DNA of 64,000 nt from NCBI RefSeq assembly GCF_033096445.1, contig NZ_AP028155.1, forward strand, positions 1,059,880 through 1,123,879, given 5' to 3'. How positions within the stretch are numbered: position 1 is the stretch's first letter; the number at the start of each line of letters is the position of its first letter. Below the pieces are notes generated by a model that worked only from the letters and a program-made list of their open reading frames with translations, was not told the origin of the DNA and ran no database searches. Shown here piece after piece: positions 45,694-54,256 of this stretch. Both the position numbers and the translations under genes were made by a program. This DNA comes from Butyricimonas faecihominis. Its GTDB lineage: Bacteria; Bacteroidota; Bacteroidia; Bacteroidales; Marinifilaceae.

Positions 45694-46413
45694 TTACTTG
45701 AAAGCAATTATAGGAATTACTTTTGTATCTCCATATTCATATGGTTGATACTTATAGTTCCCAATTTGTCTTGCGCATTTTCCATGAGGAGCTTTCACTA
45801 TTTGTTTATTGTAAAAATTGCTGCCCTCTTGAGCTAATATTAAGACTTCTAAATCAGAAGTAAATATATGTCCCCCTATAGTCTCTCTAATTTCCAGTGC
45901 AATAGCATCACCAGATTCCAAGACCTCCTGCACTTCAAAATTTTTCCGGCTTACGCAATCTCCTGGTTTGTCAAACAATGTCTTTCCGGAATTATTTTTA
46001 GCTGAAACTGTTTTATTTGATTTAGGCAATTCTACACCGTCAATTATTCTAATAGCCGGAACTGTTTTTTCTATTTCCATTTTGGTGTTGTATTTATAAG
46101 TTCCCACATGTTGAGCGCATTGATCGTTTTTAAGAACGATTTTTTGATCATCATAGAACTGTTGATTTTCATTTGGTATAATAAAAACTATTGCACCAAA
46201 AGAGTCATCGGCATGGGCTAATGCACACCCAGATTCTACCACTTGGAACACCCTAAATTGTGAGTATTCCATATAATCTCCGGGTTCTTCAAACATTTCA
46301 AGTCCAATAATTCCCGAATTGTTAGATAGATTAATGCAAAATGCGAAAGCAAATGTGAGTATAACACCTGTGATTATACCAAGCACGTAAATAAGCCATT
46401 TTTTCATATTCAA
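45694..46413 (-). CDS. Membrane-anchored protein with two tandem repeats (IME cargo)
   Basis: An N-terminal membrane helix (residues 5-27) precedes two related blocks of about 80 residues. The first runs FEEPGDYMEYSQFRVFQVVESG to CAQHVGTYKY; the second runs FDKPGDCVSRKNFEVQEVLESG to CARQIGNYKY. Both contain a F-Y-(D/N)-(D/K)-(Q) segment. The product would hang outside the inner membrane. No family is recognised. The matched cysteines (one in each repeat end, one extra in each) could form disulfides. It lies 72 bases upstream of the NERD gene on the same strand. Confidence 0.65.
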   Translation of the reverse strand: MNMKKWLIYVLGIITGVILTFAFAFCINLSNNSGIIGLEMFEEPGDYMEYSQFRVFQVVESGCALAHADDSFGAIVFIIPNENQQFYDDQKIVLKNDQCAQHVGTYKYNTKMEIEKTVPAIRIIDGVELPKSNKTVSAKNNSGKTLFDKPGDCVSRKNFEVQEVLESGDAIALEIRETIGGHIFTSDLEVLILAQEGSNFYNKQIVKAPHGKCARQIGNYKYQPYEYGDTKVIPIIAFK

Positions 46414-46491
46414 TGATAATTATTCTTTATTTATTAGTTAACAAGGTGAGCCTTAACTAATAGTCAAGGCTCGTATGCTTAACACCTATTG

Positions 46492-47061
46492 TTATATATC
46501 CTCCAAATCCTTTTGGATTTTGGTTTCTACATTTTGAGAATCACGGTATCGAATAATAACAACACCGTCAGAATAACCAGCTTTCTCGATTGATAATTCA
46601 ATAGTTCCACCAGTGACATTCCAAGCACTTGCATAAGTAACTGTTCCTTGTCCTAATTCGTACATGAGAGAAATATTGCTGTCCTGACGGCTCGGATTAT
46701 GTTCTCGGCAAGCAGAAGGCTCACCATACTTACGAATATATAAGCCTTTATAATAGTCATAAGTATTCACAAGAGTATTCCATTCGCTACTTTCATCGAA
46801 TATAACGACAACAGAGTGAACGCTTTTCCCATCATCTGTCGCACCGACACCGACTGTTGCCTGTCTGCCTGTAAAATCGCCTGTGAACGTCGTCACATTG
46901 TCGTCGCGCCCCAATTGTGTAAAGCCCTTCGTTTTCAGTTTTTGGCAAAATTCAGTCATACTTCCTTCAATAGGAATACCTTTAAAGGAAAGGTGTTCTT
47001 GTGCCATAGTATTGATTACAGCAACAAAGAGTAATGTGATTGCGATTAAAAATTTTCTCAT
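46492..47061 (-). CDS. Exported protein, 189 aa (IME cargo)
   Basis: A clear signal peptide (MRKFLIAITLLFVAVINTMAQ) precedes a globular domain beginning LSFKGIPIEGSMTEFCQKLKTKGF, a start seen in many uncharacterised exported proteins of Bacteroidales. No catalytic motif is apparent. It is the first clear gene of the minus-strand cargo group, which faces the mobilization genes. Base composition is more AT-rich than the mob region, as in the other cargo genes. Confidence 0.7.
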   Translation of the reverse strand: MRKFLIAITLLFVAVINTMAQEHLSFKGIPIEGSMTEFCQKLKTKGFTQLGRDDNVTTFTGDFTGRQATVGVGATDDGKSVHSVVVIFDESSEWNTLVNTYDYYKGLYIRKYGEPSACREHNPSRQDSNISLMYELGQGTVTYASAWNVTGGTIELSIEKAGYSDGVVIIRYRDSQNVETKIQKDLEDI

Positions 47062-47345
47062 TTTCTTCTTATGCCAATGGCTCTTTTAGTTCCAATTGAG
47101 CCGTTAATTACGCAGAAGCGTGGAACTGCAAATGCCACGTTCTGAATTGGAGGTCGTAGGAAACCTGTACACACGAATGTAGTAATAGCAGCCCACGCTA
47201 TAGCGTGAGAACCACTATGCCACCCTTGTGTGTAATTGTGAAATTTCCTACGTTTCCAATTCACAAGATAAGCATAACGCTTCTTAATTTCTATGTCTCG
47301 GACAGGGTTTCCCCAATCCAAATACAAAGGTAATGAAATTCCCAT
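47058..47345 (-). CDS. Doubtful small ORF at the IME right end
   Basis: The frame of 95 residues overlaps the start of the exported protein by 4 bases. It has no signal peptide and no recognised domain, and its composition (many Trp, Arg, His and isolated hydrophobics) is not clearly protein-like. Coupling by the 4-base overlap is the only positive sign. Confidence 0.25.
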   Translation of the reverse strand: MGISLPLYLDWGNPVRDIEIKKRYAYLVNWKRRKFHNYTQGWHSGSHAIAWAAITTFVCTGFLRPPIQNVAFAVPRFCVINGSIGTKRAIGIRRK

Positions 47346-47692
47346 AAAAAGCTCTCACTGATAGGTAAAAAACAGCATTTCAAGGCTCATTTTCCCTCTT
47401 TTTGTACCTCTATTGGCTCTCCAAGCGTTTAAGATTCTGTTTTTCAGCGGTAAAAGATAATCCCTTGACAAGTCCTTTGCGATTTTTGCTTCATTCCGAC
47501 CTATACCTTCAAAAGATAAAAATACTCTTCAAGTGTTAAGTTTTTGTTAAATCTTTCATCCCAAAAACAAACTTTTTTATTCGGTTCTATTCCCCAAACG
47601 GCTTTTATACTTCCTTTTTTTCTTAGTAGGATTTTTGTACCGTTATTTTTTTATATAGTTGATATTCAATTACAAAACTCCTCTCATATGAA
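47346..47692. other. Right-end non-coding region of the IME
   Basis: About 350 AT-rich bases without a convincing gene. It holds two copies of TTTTTGTACC (47399-47408, 47632-47641) that match the copy at the left end. It probably contains the right attachment arm sites. Confidence 0.5.
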
Positions 47693-47701
47693 TTCCACAT
47701 G
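47693..47701 (+). repeat. Right 9-bp core repeat of the IME
   Basis: TTCCACATG, identical to 39601-39609. Its last three bases are the ATG from which the 3' traG fragment is open. Confidence 0.85.
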
Positions 47702-49051
47702 AACAGCGTTGTGCGCCAGCTTCACGAGCAAGGGACGGATGTGGTAATAGTAGATACCGGTAACTCATACGAGGGACTGTGCGAGTATTTGGGTGGAAAA
47801 TATATCTCCTACACGGAAGAATGCCCGATTACGATGAATCCTTTCCGCATCAACAGGCAGGAATTGAACGTGGAAAAGACAGGCTTCCTGAAAAATCTCG
47901 TGCTGCTGATTTGGAAAGGCAGCCAAGGGACGGTCACCAAAACGGAAGACAGGCTGATCGAGCAGGTCATCACCGAATATTACGATACCTACTTCAACGG
48001 TTTCGATGGTTTCACCCCACCCCAACGGGAGGATTTGCGCAAAAGCCTTTTGATTGACGAACGAAACAAAAGCGGCAATCGCGCTGAAAGTGAAACGGAA
48101 CTGAACGCACGGATAGAAACTGTCATAGACGAGATAGAACGCAGGAGAAAGGAACTGAAAGTGGAATCACTGTCATTCAACACATTCTATGAGTTCTCCG
48201 TACAACGCATTCCCGACATCTGCAATGAAAACAGTATAACCGGGATAGACATTTCCACCTACCGGTATATGATGAAAGATTTCTATCGAGGTGGCAACCA
48301 CGACAAGACGCTGAACGAGAACATGGACAGTTCGCTGTTTGACGAGACCTTCATTGTCTTTGAAATCGATTCCATAAAAGATGACCCGCTCCTGTTCCCC
48401 TTGGTGACACTCATCATCATGGACGTGTTCCTGCAAAAGATGCGTATCAAGAAGAACCGCAAAGTCCTGGTCATTGAGGAGGCATGGAAAGCCATAGCCA
48501 GCCCTCTTATGGCAGAATACATCAAATTCATGTATAAGACCGCCCGAAAGTTCTGGGCTTCAGTGGGCGTGGTCACACAGGAGATTCAGGACATCATCGG
48601 GTCTGAGATTGTCAAGGAGGCCATCATCAACAACTCCGATGTGGTAATGCTGCTTGACCAAAGCAAGTTCCGTGAACGCTTTGATACCATCAAGGCTATT
48701 CTCGGTCTGACAGACGTGGACTGCAAGAAAATCTTTACCATCAACCGACTGGAGAATAAAGAGGGGCGTTCGTTCTTTCGTGAGGTCTTTATCCGCCGTG
48801 GCACTACCAGCGGTGTGTATGGTGTGGAGGAACCGCATGAGTGTTACATGACCTATACCACGGAACGGGCCGAGAAAGAAGCCTTGAAACTCTACAAGGC
48901 TGAACTGCAATGCAGCCACAAGGAAGCCATCGAGCGTTATTGCGCTGACTGGGATGCTTCCGGAATAAACAAGTCCCTGCCGTTTGCCCAAAAAGTGAAT
49001 GCTGCCGGGAAGGTATTGAATCTTCATCAACCAAAGACAAAACAACAATGA
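47699..49051 (+). pseudogene. traG: traG (VirB4-type ATPase), 3' fragment
   Basis: This part begins at the Met that follows Walker A (MNSVVRQLHEQGTDVVIVDTGNSYEGL) and contains the rest of the ATPase domain, with Walker B in KVLVIEEAWKAIASP and the sensor region SVGVVTQEIQDII. The chance ATG inside the 9-bp repeat could start translation, so the fragment may be made, but without Walker A. It overlaps the next gene by 4 bases, so downstream tra genes must now be read either through the IME or from a new promoter in it. Confidence 0.88.
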
Positions 49052-51573
49052 AACGATTCGCTCTCATAATAATGACAATAGCCACGATTTTCGCCCAACA
49101 AGTTCATGCCCAGTATTACAGCGTGAACTTCGATGCGAAAACCGTTGCCGCTATGGTTGCCGCCTACGGTACTGGAACCGTTGCAGAAGCGTATTATGAC
49201 GAGCAGGTGCAGAATATACTGAAACACTACAAGGCTTCGGAAGTGGCCACTGCCGGAATATTTGCCAGCAAGTTCCTGGAAAGGAAGGCACTCACTGATT
49301 TGGGCATCTGGAGCAGTGCCACCGAAAATTACTACTACCGCAGGATTTATCACTTGGTGGCGCACAAGATTATCCCGAAGACATGGATTGTCGCCAAACT
49401 GATGCTCCGTTCTCCACAGACCGCACTCCATTGGTGCAGTTATCTGATGAAAGTGTGCGATGACACCAAATCCCTCTGTATGCAGTTCGAGAGCGTTGTC
49501 ACCAACAGCACTCTGTCTTTCTCCGATATCACCTTTCTGGAAATCAATGAAGAAATCGCCTCCATCTTAAAACTCTCCGAGATTGGCAACGTGGACTGGC
49601 AACGGCTCTTTGATGACATATCCAAAGTGCCGGGCAACTTCACCAAGGAAAACCTGAAAGCCGATTTGAACAAACTTTACCAGATGGGAGCCGGTCTTGC
49701 CACTTCGGGAATCACCAATATCGGGAACGCCTTGCTGCAACAGAACTCGTTTCACGAGCTGATGAACGGGAAAGTCAGCAAGGTCATTGACATCTACGAG
49801 CATTACAACGGACTTTTCGAGCAACTGGAGAACAATGCCGGACAGACCATACTGGGCATCGTGGGTGGTGAAGAAAATGTGGCAGGATTGTTCAAGTTCA
49901 GCGACTACAACCTCACTTCGTGGATTACCGATTATCTGGACGAAACAGCCGGGAATTACTACACCCAGCGATGGTACATCGCAAGGCGTGACCGTGGCAG
50001 TGTCTCCCTCTGCGACTATTATCCCCCGACAGATGACAAGAGCATCCTTGAAGGTGGTGAATGGACCCGCTTCAAGACAAGCGATCCGAACTTCTATCCC
50101 AACGCATCGCAAAAGGAGCAGGCCCTTTCCAATTCGGAACGCTATGCCGGATGGTCAAGGAACAGGGTGCAGCAGCTTAACAATGCCAATGACGGCTTCA
50201 GTTACACAATCAATTATTACCAGTCCAGCTATATCATTAAAAAAGGGAAGAAACAGACCAAGAAGGCATACGCCTACGAAATCCATGTCACGAAAAGCTG
50301 GAACAACGAGGAAATAGTCTATGAAGACGTGTTCGATTCCTATTCGATGGATTTGAACACATTCAAGGCTCAACTTAATGCACATCTGTCTGAGTTTAAC
50401 GACAACGAAGACGGCTATGTCTATTATATCGCTTCCGACAGCCGGAACTATTACCAGGCAACCAATGAAGAGAAACTGAAAGGATGCGAAACGGTAACAA
50501 TCAGTGTCACCTGTTCGGACGGTGCGACACTTGGGCAGGGAACAACCCAGTATAAGTGCCGGAAATGCGGAAGTACGCTCAACGCCCATTCCAAGGAGTG
50601 CGCGATGAAGACTACAGCCGAAAGCGAGGAACTGGATTTGTCTGAACTCGATGCCATGCAGCGGGAAGCGGACAACAAGGTTTACGCGCTCCAGTCACAA
50701 ATATCCGCATTGGAAAAGGAAAACGAATCGCTTATCAAACAGATTGCCAATGCCAGTGTGGAGGATGCCGTTCCTCTCCGTCAGAAATACAATGAGAACA
50801 AAGCGGAAATAAACAGGTTGAAACCTGAACTTGCCGCCTGGCAGCAGAAGCAAGAGGAAATCGCACAGGCAAAAAAAGAAGGCCAAAGCGACAACGATGT
50901 GCAGACCGATGACTATTACCGGATACCGGCTATCATGCAAGACTGCAAGACGGCTTACAATATCACCTGGCAGGACAACGGTTCCTGGAACGGCTACACC
51001 TATGTCCGAAAAGGCACAATCCCGAATATCAACGGCATCATCACATTCAAGGCGACACTGAAAATCGCCCGAAAGCCCAAATACTTCCTTGGCATCAAGA
51101 TACACAGAGCTATCCTGCAAATCTCCTGGGACTTGACAACGGAGTATTCCGATACCCATGTGGTGGAAGTGATTACGCTTGACCCCGATATGAGCGACAA
51201 GGAAAAGACAAAACTGGTCAATGACCGCATAGCGGAAATCGCGAAAGAATATCCGAAGTGCAAGATAACGACTGAATATGCCCGTACTGAACCGCAGGAG
51301 GACACGAAAACAAACGATATGTATCACCTGCTTTGGTCAAGCGACCGGCTGGAGATTGCCCGTGAAGTGGATTCCCGGCTCACGAAGATTTACGCCGACT
51401 TGGTATCATTGGAAAAGATGATGCACTACAGGCGCAGTATCATTGACGTGCTGAAAGATGTTCTGCCACCCGTTGACGATGATCAGGGGCGCAGACTTTC
51501 CCTTGTGGAGGAATGTCACGACCGTTGGATGGAAAACGCACGAAACAGAAAGATTGAGGAGGGCAAGCGATGA
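49048..51573 (+). CDS. Large exported protein of the conjugation operon, 841 aa
   Basis: A signal peptide (IIMTIATIFAQQVHAQ) starts this protein. The first 300 residues are helical. A middle region (about 300-500) is rich in Tyr, Asn and Ser and ends in a small Cys cluster, YKCRKCGSTLNAHSKEC (near 507-523), that could bind zinc. A coiled coil of about 70 residues (LSELDAMQREADNKVYALQ...) and a C-terminal domain follow. I recognise no family. It replaces the short genes found here in CTnDOT. Its last residues share a motif with the two next gene products (SLVEECHDRWMEN). Coupling by a 4-base overlap on both sides shows it belongs to the tra operon. Confidence 0.7.
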   Translation: MKRFALIIMTIATIFAQQVHAQYYSVNFDAKTVAAMVAAYGTGTVAEAYYDEQVQNILKHYKASEVATAGIFASKFLERKALTDLGIWSSATENYYYRRIYHLVAHKIIPKTWIVAKLMLRSPQTALHWCSYLMKVCDDTKSLCMQFESVVTNSTLSFSDITFLEINEEIASILKLSEIGNVDWQRLFDDISKVPGNFTKENLKADLNKLYQMGAGLATSGITNIGNALLQQNSFHELMNGKVSKVIDIYEHYNGLFEQLENNAGQTILGIVGGEENVAGLFKFSDYNLTSWITDYLDETAGNYYTQRWYIARRDRGSVSLCDYYPPTDDKSILEGGEWTRFKTSDPNFYPNASQKEQALSNSERYAGWSRNRVQQLNNANDGFSYTINYYQSSYIIKKGKKQTKKAYAYEIHVTKSWNNEEIVYEDVFDSYSMDLNTFKAQLNAHLSEFNDNEDGYVYYIASDSRNYYQATNEEKLKGCETVTISVTCSDGATLGQGTTQYKCRKCGSTLNAHSKECAMKTTAESEELDLSELDAMQREADNKVYALQSQISALEKENESLIKQIANASVEDAVPLRQKYNENKAEINRLKPELAAWQQKQEEIAQAKKEGQSDNDVQTDDYYRIPAIMQDCKTAYNITWQDNGSWNGYTYVRKGTIPNINGIITFKATLKIARKPKYFLGIKIHRAILQISWDLTTEYSDTHVVEVITLDPDMSDKEKTKLVNDRIAEIAKEYPKCKITTEYARTEPQEDTKTNDMYHLLWSSDRLEIAREVDSRLTKIYADLVSLEKMMHYRRSIIDVLKDVLPPVDDDQGRRLSLVEECHDRWMENARNRKIEEGKR

Positions 51574-52301
51574 AAAGAGGCAGGACATATATACTCGGAT
51601 TGTTGATAATGCTGCTGGCACCCCTGTCCGCAAATGCGCAATGGAGTTTTGATGTGGGGACGGTTGAAGCCTATATCAATGACCACAAGCAACAACGAAG
51701 CCTCTTGCTGGCTCGCTCCACATTGGAACACAGCAATAAACTGTTGCATGAGTACAGCCGTAAGGAAACGGTGGGTTATAAGGAACTGAATGTAGATTTG
51801 GACAAGTACACCAGAGCTTTCGATGTGATTGACGTGATGTACCAGTCCCTGCGCACGGCATTGAATGTACATTCCACCTACAAAGGGGTCAGCGAAAGAA
51901 TATCCGACTACAAGGCGATGCTTGAAGATTTCAATGAGAAGGTCATCAAGCGGAAACACATAGAGTTGGCAGACACTCTGATATTATCCATCAATGCCGG
52001 AGCCATACGGATGATAGCCCAGGAAGGAGAATACCTATATAAATCCGTGAGCGATTTGGTTCTGTACGCCACAGGTGCGGCGGCTTGTTCCACTTCGGAC
52101 TTGCTGATGGTGCTGAACAGCGTCAACTGTTCTCTTGACAATATCGAGAAGCATTTGAACCGTGCTTATTTCGAGACCTGGCGGTACATACAGGTTCGTA
52201 TCGGCTATTGGAAAGAGAAAGTCTATCGTACCAAGACCAAACGGGAACTTATTGACGATGCTTTCGGACGGTGGAGACAATCAGGTAAACTGGATTATTG
52301 A
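51570..52301 (+). CDS. Exported helical protein of the conjugation operon, 243 aa
   Basis: A signal peptide (GLLIMLLAPLSANAQ) precedes an almost wholly helical protein. Position between VirB4 and the VirB6-like TraJ matches TraI-type (DUF4141-like) proteins in other Bacteroidetes systems, and VirB5 in the general scheme, but the sequence match is not clear to me. The C-terminus reads RELIDDAFGRWRQSG, a motif shared with both neighbours. It overlaps the previous gene by 4 bases. Confidence 0.65.
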   Translation: MKRGRTYILGLLIMLLAPLSANAQWSFDVGTVEAYINDHKQQRSLLLARSTLEHSNKLLHEYSRKETVGYKELNVDLDKYTRAFDVIDVMYQSLRTALNVHSTYKGVSERISDYKAMLEDFNEKVIKRKHIELADTLILSINAGAIRMIAQEGEYLYKSVSDLVLYATGAAACSTSDLLMVLNSVNCSLDNIEKHLNRAYFETWRYIQVRIGYWKEKVYRTKTKRELIDDAFGRWRQSGKLDY

Positions 52302-52321
52302 TAACTAAAAATAGAGAAATT

Positions 52322-53077
52322 ATGAAATGGATTTTTACAACGATGCTGTTAGTGGCAACCATTGCGGCAAACGCCCAATATGTCACCTACAACCACGATT
52401 CGCCCAAGATGAACCAAATCACGGTGGAAGAAACCGGAGCCGGTGCGCTCAAACCGGAACTTTATTACACGTTGCTGCACAACAAGTACAAGAAAACGGC
52501 AGCTGTCAAGAACAAACTCACATTCCGCACGGCGGCAGGCGTGGCTTCCTATCAGCAGGTAAATGAAGCGGAAGCCATAGATTCCGCACTCACAAGCAGA
52601 GCCAAGATTGAAGCCTTGAATGTGGCAGACCGACAAGTGGATTTAGCCTGGCTTGCGGAAAAGGACAAGGTGGAATCACAGATGCGGCAGTTTCAGAAGA
52701 ACATTGACCGCATAATGATGACAGGCGGCTCGCCAAAAGAAAAAGAACGGTGGAACGACTATTACCGTATCTATCAATGCGCAATCAAGGCAACAAGGGA
52801 TGCCTATATGCCCAACGCGCAGCGTAAGAAAGAGTATCTGCAAATCTATGCCGATGTCTCCCGGCAAAACGATGTACTGGTGAAATATCTCGTCCAGTTG
52901 AGCAACCGCAATGCCACGAAGAATCTCCTTTCGGCAACGGAGAACCGCCCGATAGACAAAAGAAGCATTATCAGCAATGCCATGAGTCGCTGGAATGAAT
53001 CCCGGTCAGCAGTGCGAGGGTCGCAGAATGATGACGGGAACGAAGACGGAAATGAGAACGAGAGTGTGAACAGATAA
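52322..53077 (+). CDS. Exported protein of the conjugation operon, 251 aa
   Basis: The signal peptide FTTMLLVATIAANAQ places the start at the ATG at 52322. Another ATG at 52298 would add 8 residues and overlap the previous gene by 4 bases. The mature protein is helical, with a coiled-coil-like centre. It ends in an acidic tail (DDGNEDGNENESVNR) preceded by RSIISNAMSRWNES, the motif shared with the two upstream proteins. Function is unknown; operon position suggests a periplasmic part of the T4SS. Confidence 0.65.
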   Translation: MKWIFTTMLLVATIAANAQYVTYNHDSPKMNQITVEETGAGALKPELYYTLLHNKYKKTAAVKNKLTFRTAAGVASYQQVNEAEAIDSALTSRAKIEALNVADRQVDLAWLAEKDKVESQMRQFQKNIDRIMMTGGSPKEKERWNDYYRIYQCAIKATRDAYMPNAQRKKEYLQIYADVSRQNDVLVKYLVQLSNRNATKNLLSATENRPIDKRSIISNAMSRWNESRSAVRGSQNDDGNEDGNENESVNR

Positions 53078-53095
53078 AATTTAATGGAAAAATAG

Positions 53096-54229
53096 ATGGC
53101 AAGCGGAGATATACTTTCAGATTTCGGCATCAATCTGCTTGAAGAAGAGATTGATGATGTGATTTTTCAGACCAACGAGTTCCTGACGGATGCCACCTTC
53201 ACAGGTTCACAAGGCCCGTTTTGGTGGATTCTCCAGATGTGTATGGCACTCGCGGCCTTGTTTGCAATCGTCATGGCAGCAGGCATGGCGTATAAGATGA
53301 TGGTCAAGAACGAACCGCTGGATATCATGAAGTTGTTCAAGCCATTGGCTATTTCAATTATCCTATGCTGGTGGTATCCTCCGGCAGACACGGGTATGGT
53401 AAACAGCGGGAGCAACTGGTGCGTGTTGGATTTCCTATCCTATATTCCGAACTGTATCGGCTCTTACACTCATGACCTGTACCAAGCGGAAGCCACACAG
53501 ATTGAGGATAAATTTCAGGAAGTGCAGCAACTCATCTATGCAAGAGATACGATGTACACCAGCCTACAAGCACAGGCGGATGTGGCACACAGCGGAACTT
53601 CCGACCCTAATCTGATAGAAGCCACTATGGAACAGACCGGGGTGGACGAAGTGACCAATATGGAAAAGGATGCAGCCAAACTTTGGTTCACTTCACTTAC
53701 TTCCGGGATTGTTGTAGGAATAGATAAAATCGTGATGCTCATAGCCTTAATTGTGTTTCGCATAGGCTGGTGGGCTACGATTTACTGCCAGCAAATCCTG
53801 CTCGGAATGCTCACGATTTTCGGACCGATACAATGGGCTTTCAGCCTCTTGCCCAAATGGGAAGGAGCTTGGGCGAAATGGCTGACAAGGTATCTGACTG
53901 TACATTTTTATGGTGCGATGCTCTACTTCGTCGGATTTTATGTCCTGCTTCTGTTCGACATTGTGCTTTGCATACAGGTGGAAAACCTGACGGCAATCAC
54001 GGTAAGTGAGCAGACAATGGCTGCTTATCTGCAAAACTCCTTTTTCTCGGCAGGCTACCTTATGGCTGCAAGTATCGTGGCATTGAAATGCCTGAACCTT
54101 GTTCCGGACTTGGCCGCCTGGATGATACCGGAGGGCGATACCGCATTCTCAACCCGAAACTTCGGTGAAGGTGTGGCTCAACAGGCGAAGATGACAGCGA
54201 CCGGTGCAATCGGTACTATGATGCGATAA
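53096..54229 (+). CDS. traJ: TraJ, VirB6/TrbL-like polytopic membrane protein
   Basis: The 377-residue protein has about seven membrane helices. It includes WWILQMCMALAALFAIVMAAGMAYKM near residue 40, and QILLGMLTIFGPIQWAFSLLP, the segment most typical of the Bacteroidetes TraJ family. VirB6-like proteins line the inner-membrane channel. The C-terminus after the last helix is short. It sits between the exported proteins and TraK, the usual CTnDOT order. Confidence 0.85.
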   Translation: MASGDILSDFGINLLEEEIDDVIFQTNEFLTDATFTGSQGPFWWILQMCMALAALFAIVMAAGMAYKMMVKNEPLDIMKLFKPLAISIILCWWYPPADTGMVNSGSNWCVLDFLSYIPNCIGSYTHDLYQAEATQIEDKFQEVQQLIYARDTMYTSLQAQADVAHSGTSDPNLIEATMEQTGVDEVTNMEKDAAKLWFTSLTSGIVVGIDKIVMLIALIVFRIGWWATIYCQQILLGMLTIFGPIQWAFSLLPKWEGAWAKWLTRYLTVHFYGAMLYFVGFYVLLLFDIVLCIQVENLTAITVSEQTMAAYLQNSFFSAGYLMAASIVALKCLNLVPDLAAWMIPEGDTAFSTRNFGEGVAQQAKMTATGAIGTMMR

Positions 54230-54256
54230 TCGTAAACTCATAATCAAAAATATACA

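Larger units (their letters stand above)
39601..47701 (+). mobile_element. Integrative mobilizable element (IME) inserted in traG
   Basis: The 8.1-kb segment is bounded by identical TTCCACATG repeats (39601-39609, 47693-47701). One copy belongs to traG and the other comes from the element. It holds an HTH protein, a tyrosine integrase, an excisionase-like protein, a wHTH protein, a hairpin-rich region, a MobV relaxase and opposite-strand cargo. It has no tra genes, so it must borrow a conjugation machine, although in this copy it has broken the traG of its host ICE. The arrangement is like NBU and Tn4555 elements, but the target (traG) is different. Confidence 0.9.

Noticed and set aside
47346-47692. 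A promoter in the IME right end that drives the traG fragment and the downstream tra genes
   Set aside because: ATTTTTG-containing stretches are present but none is a clean TAnnTTTG with a -33 TTG at the proper distance, so I do not call one, though one is possible.
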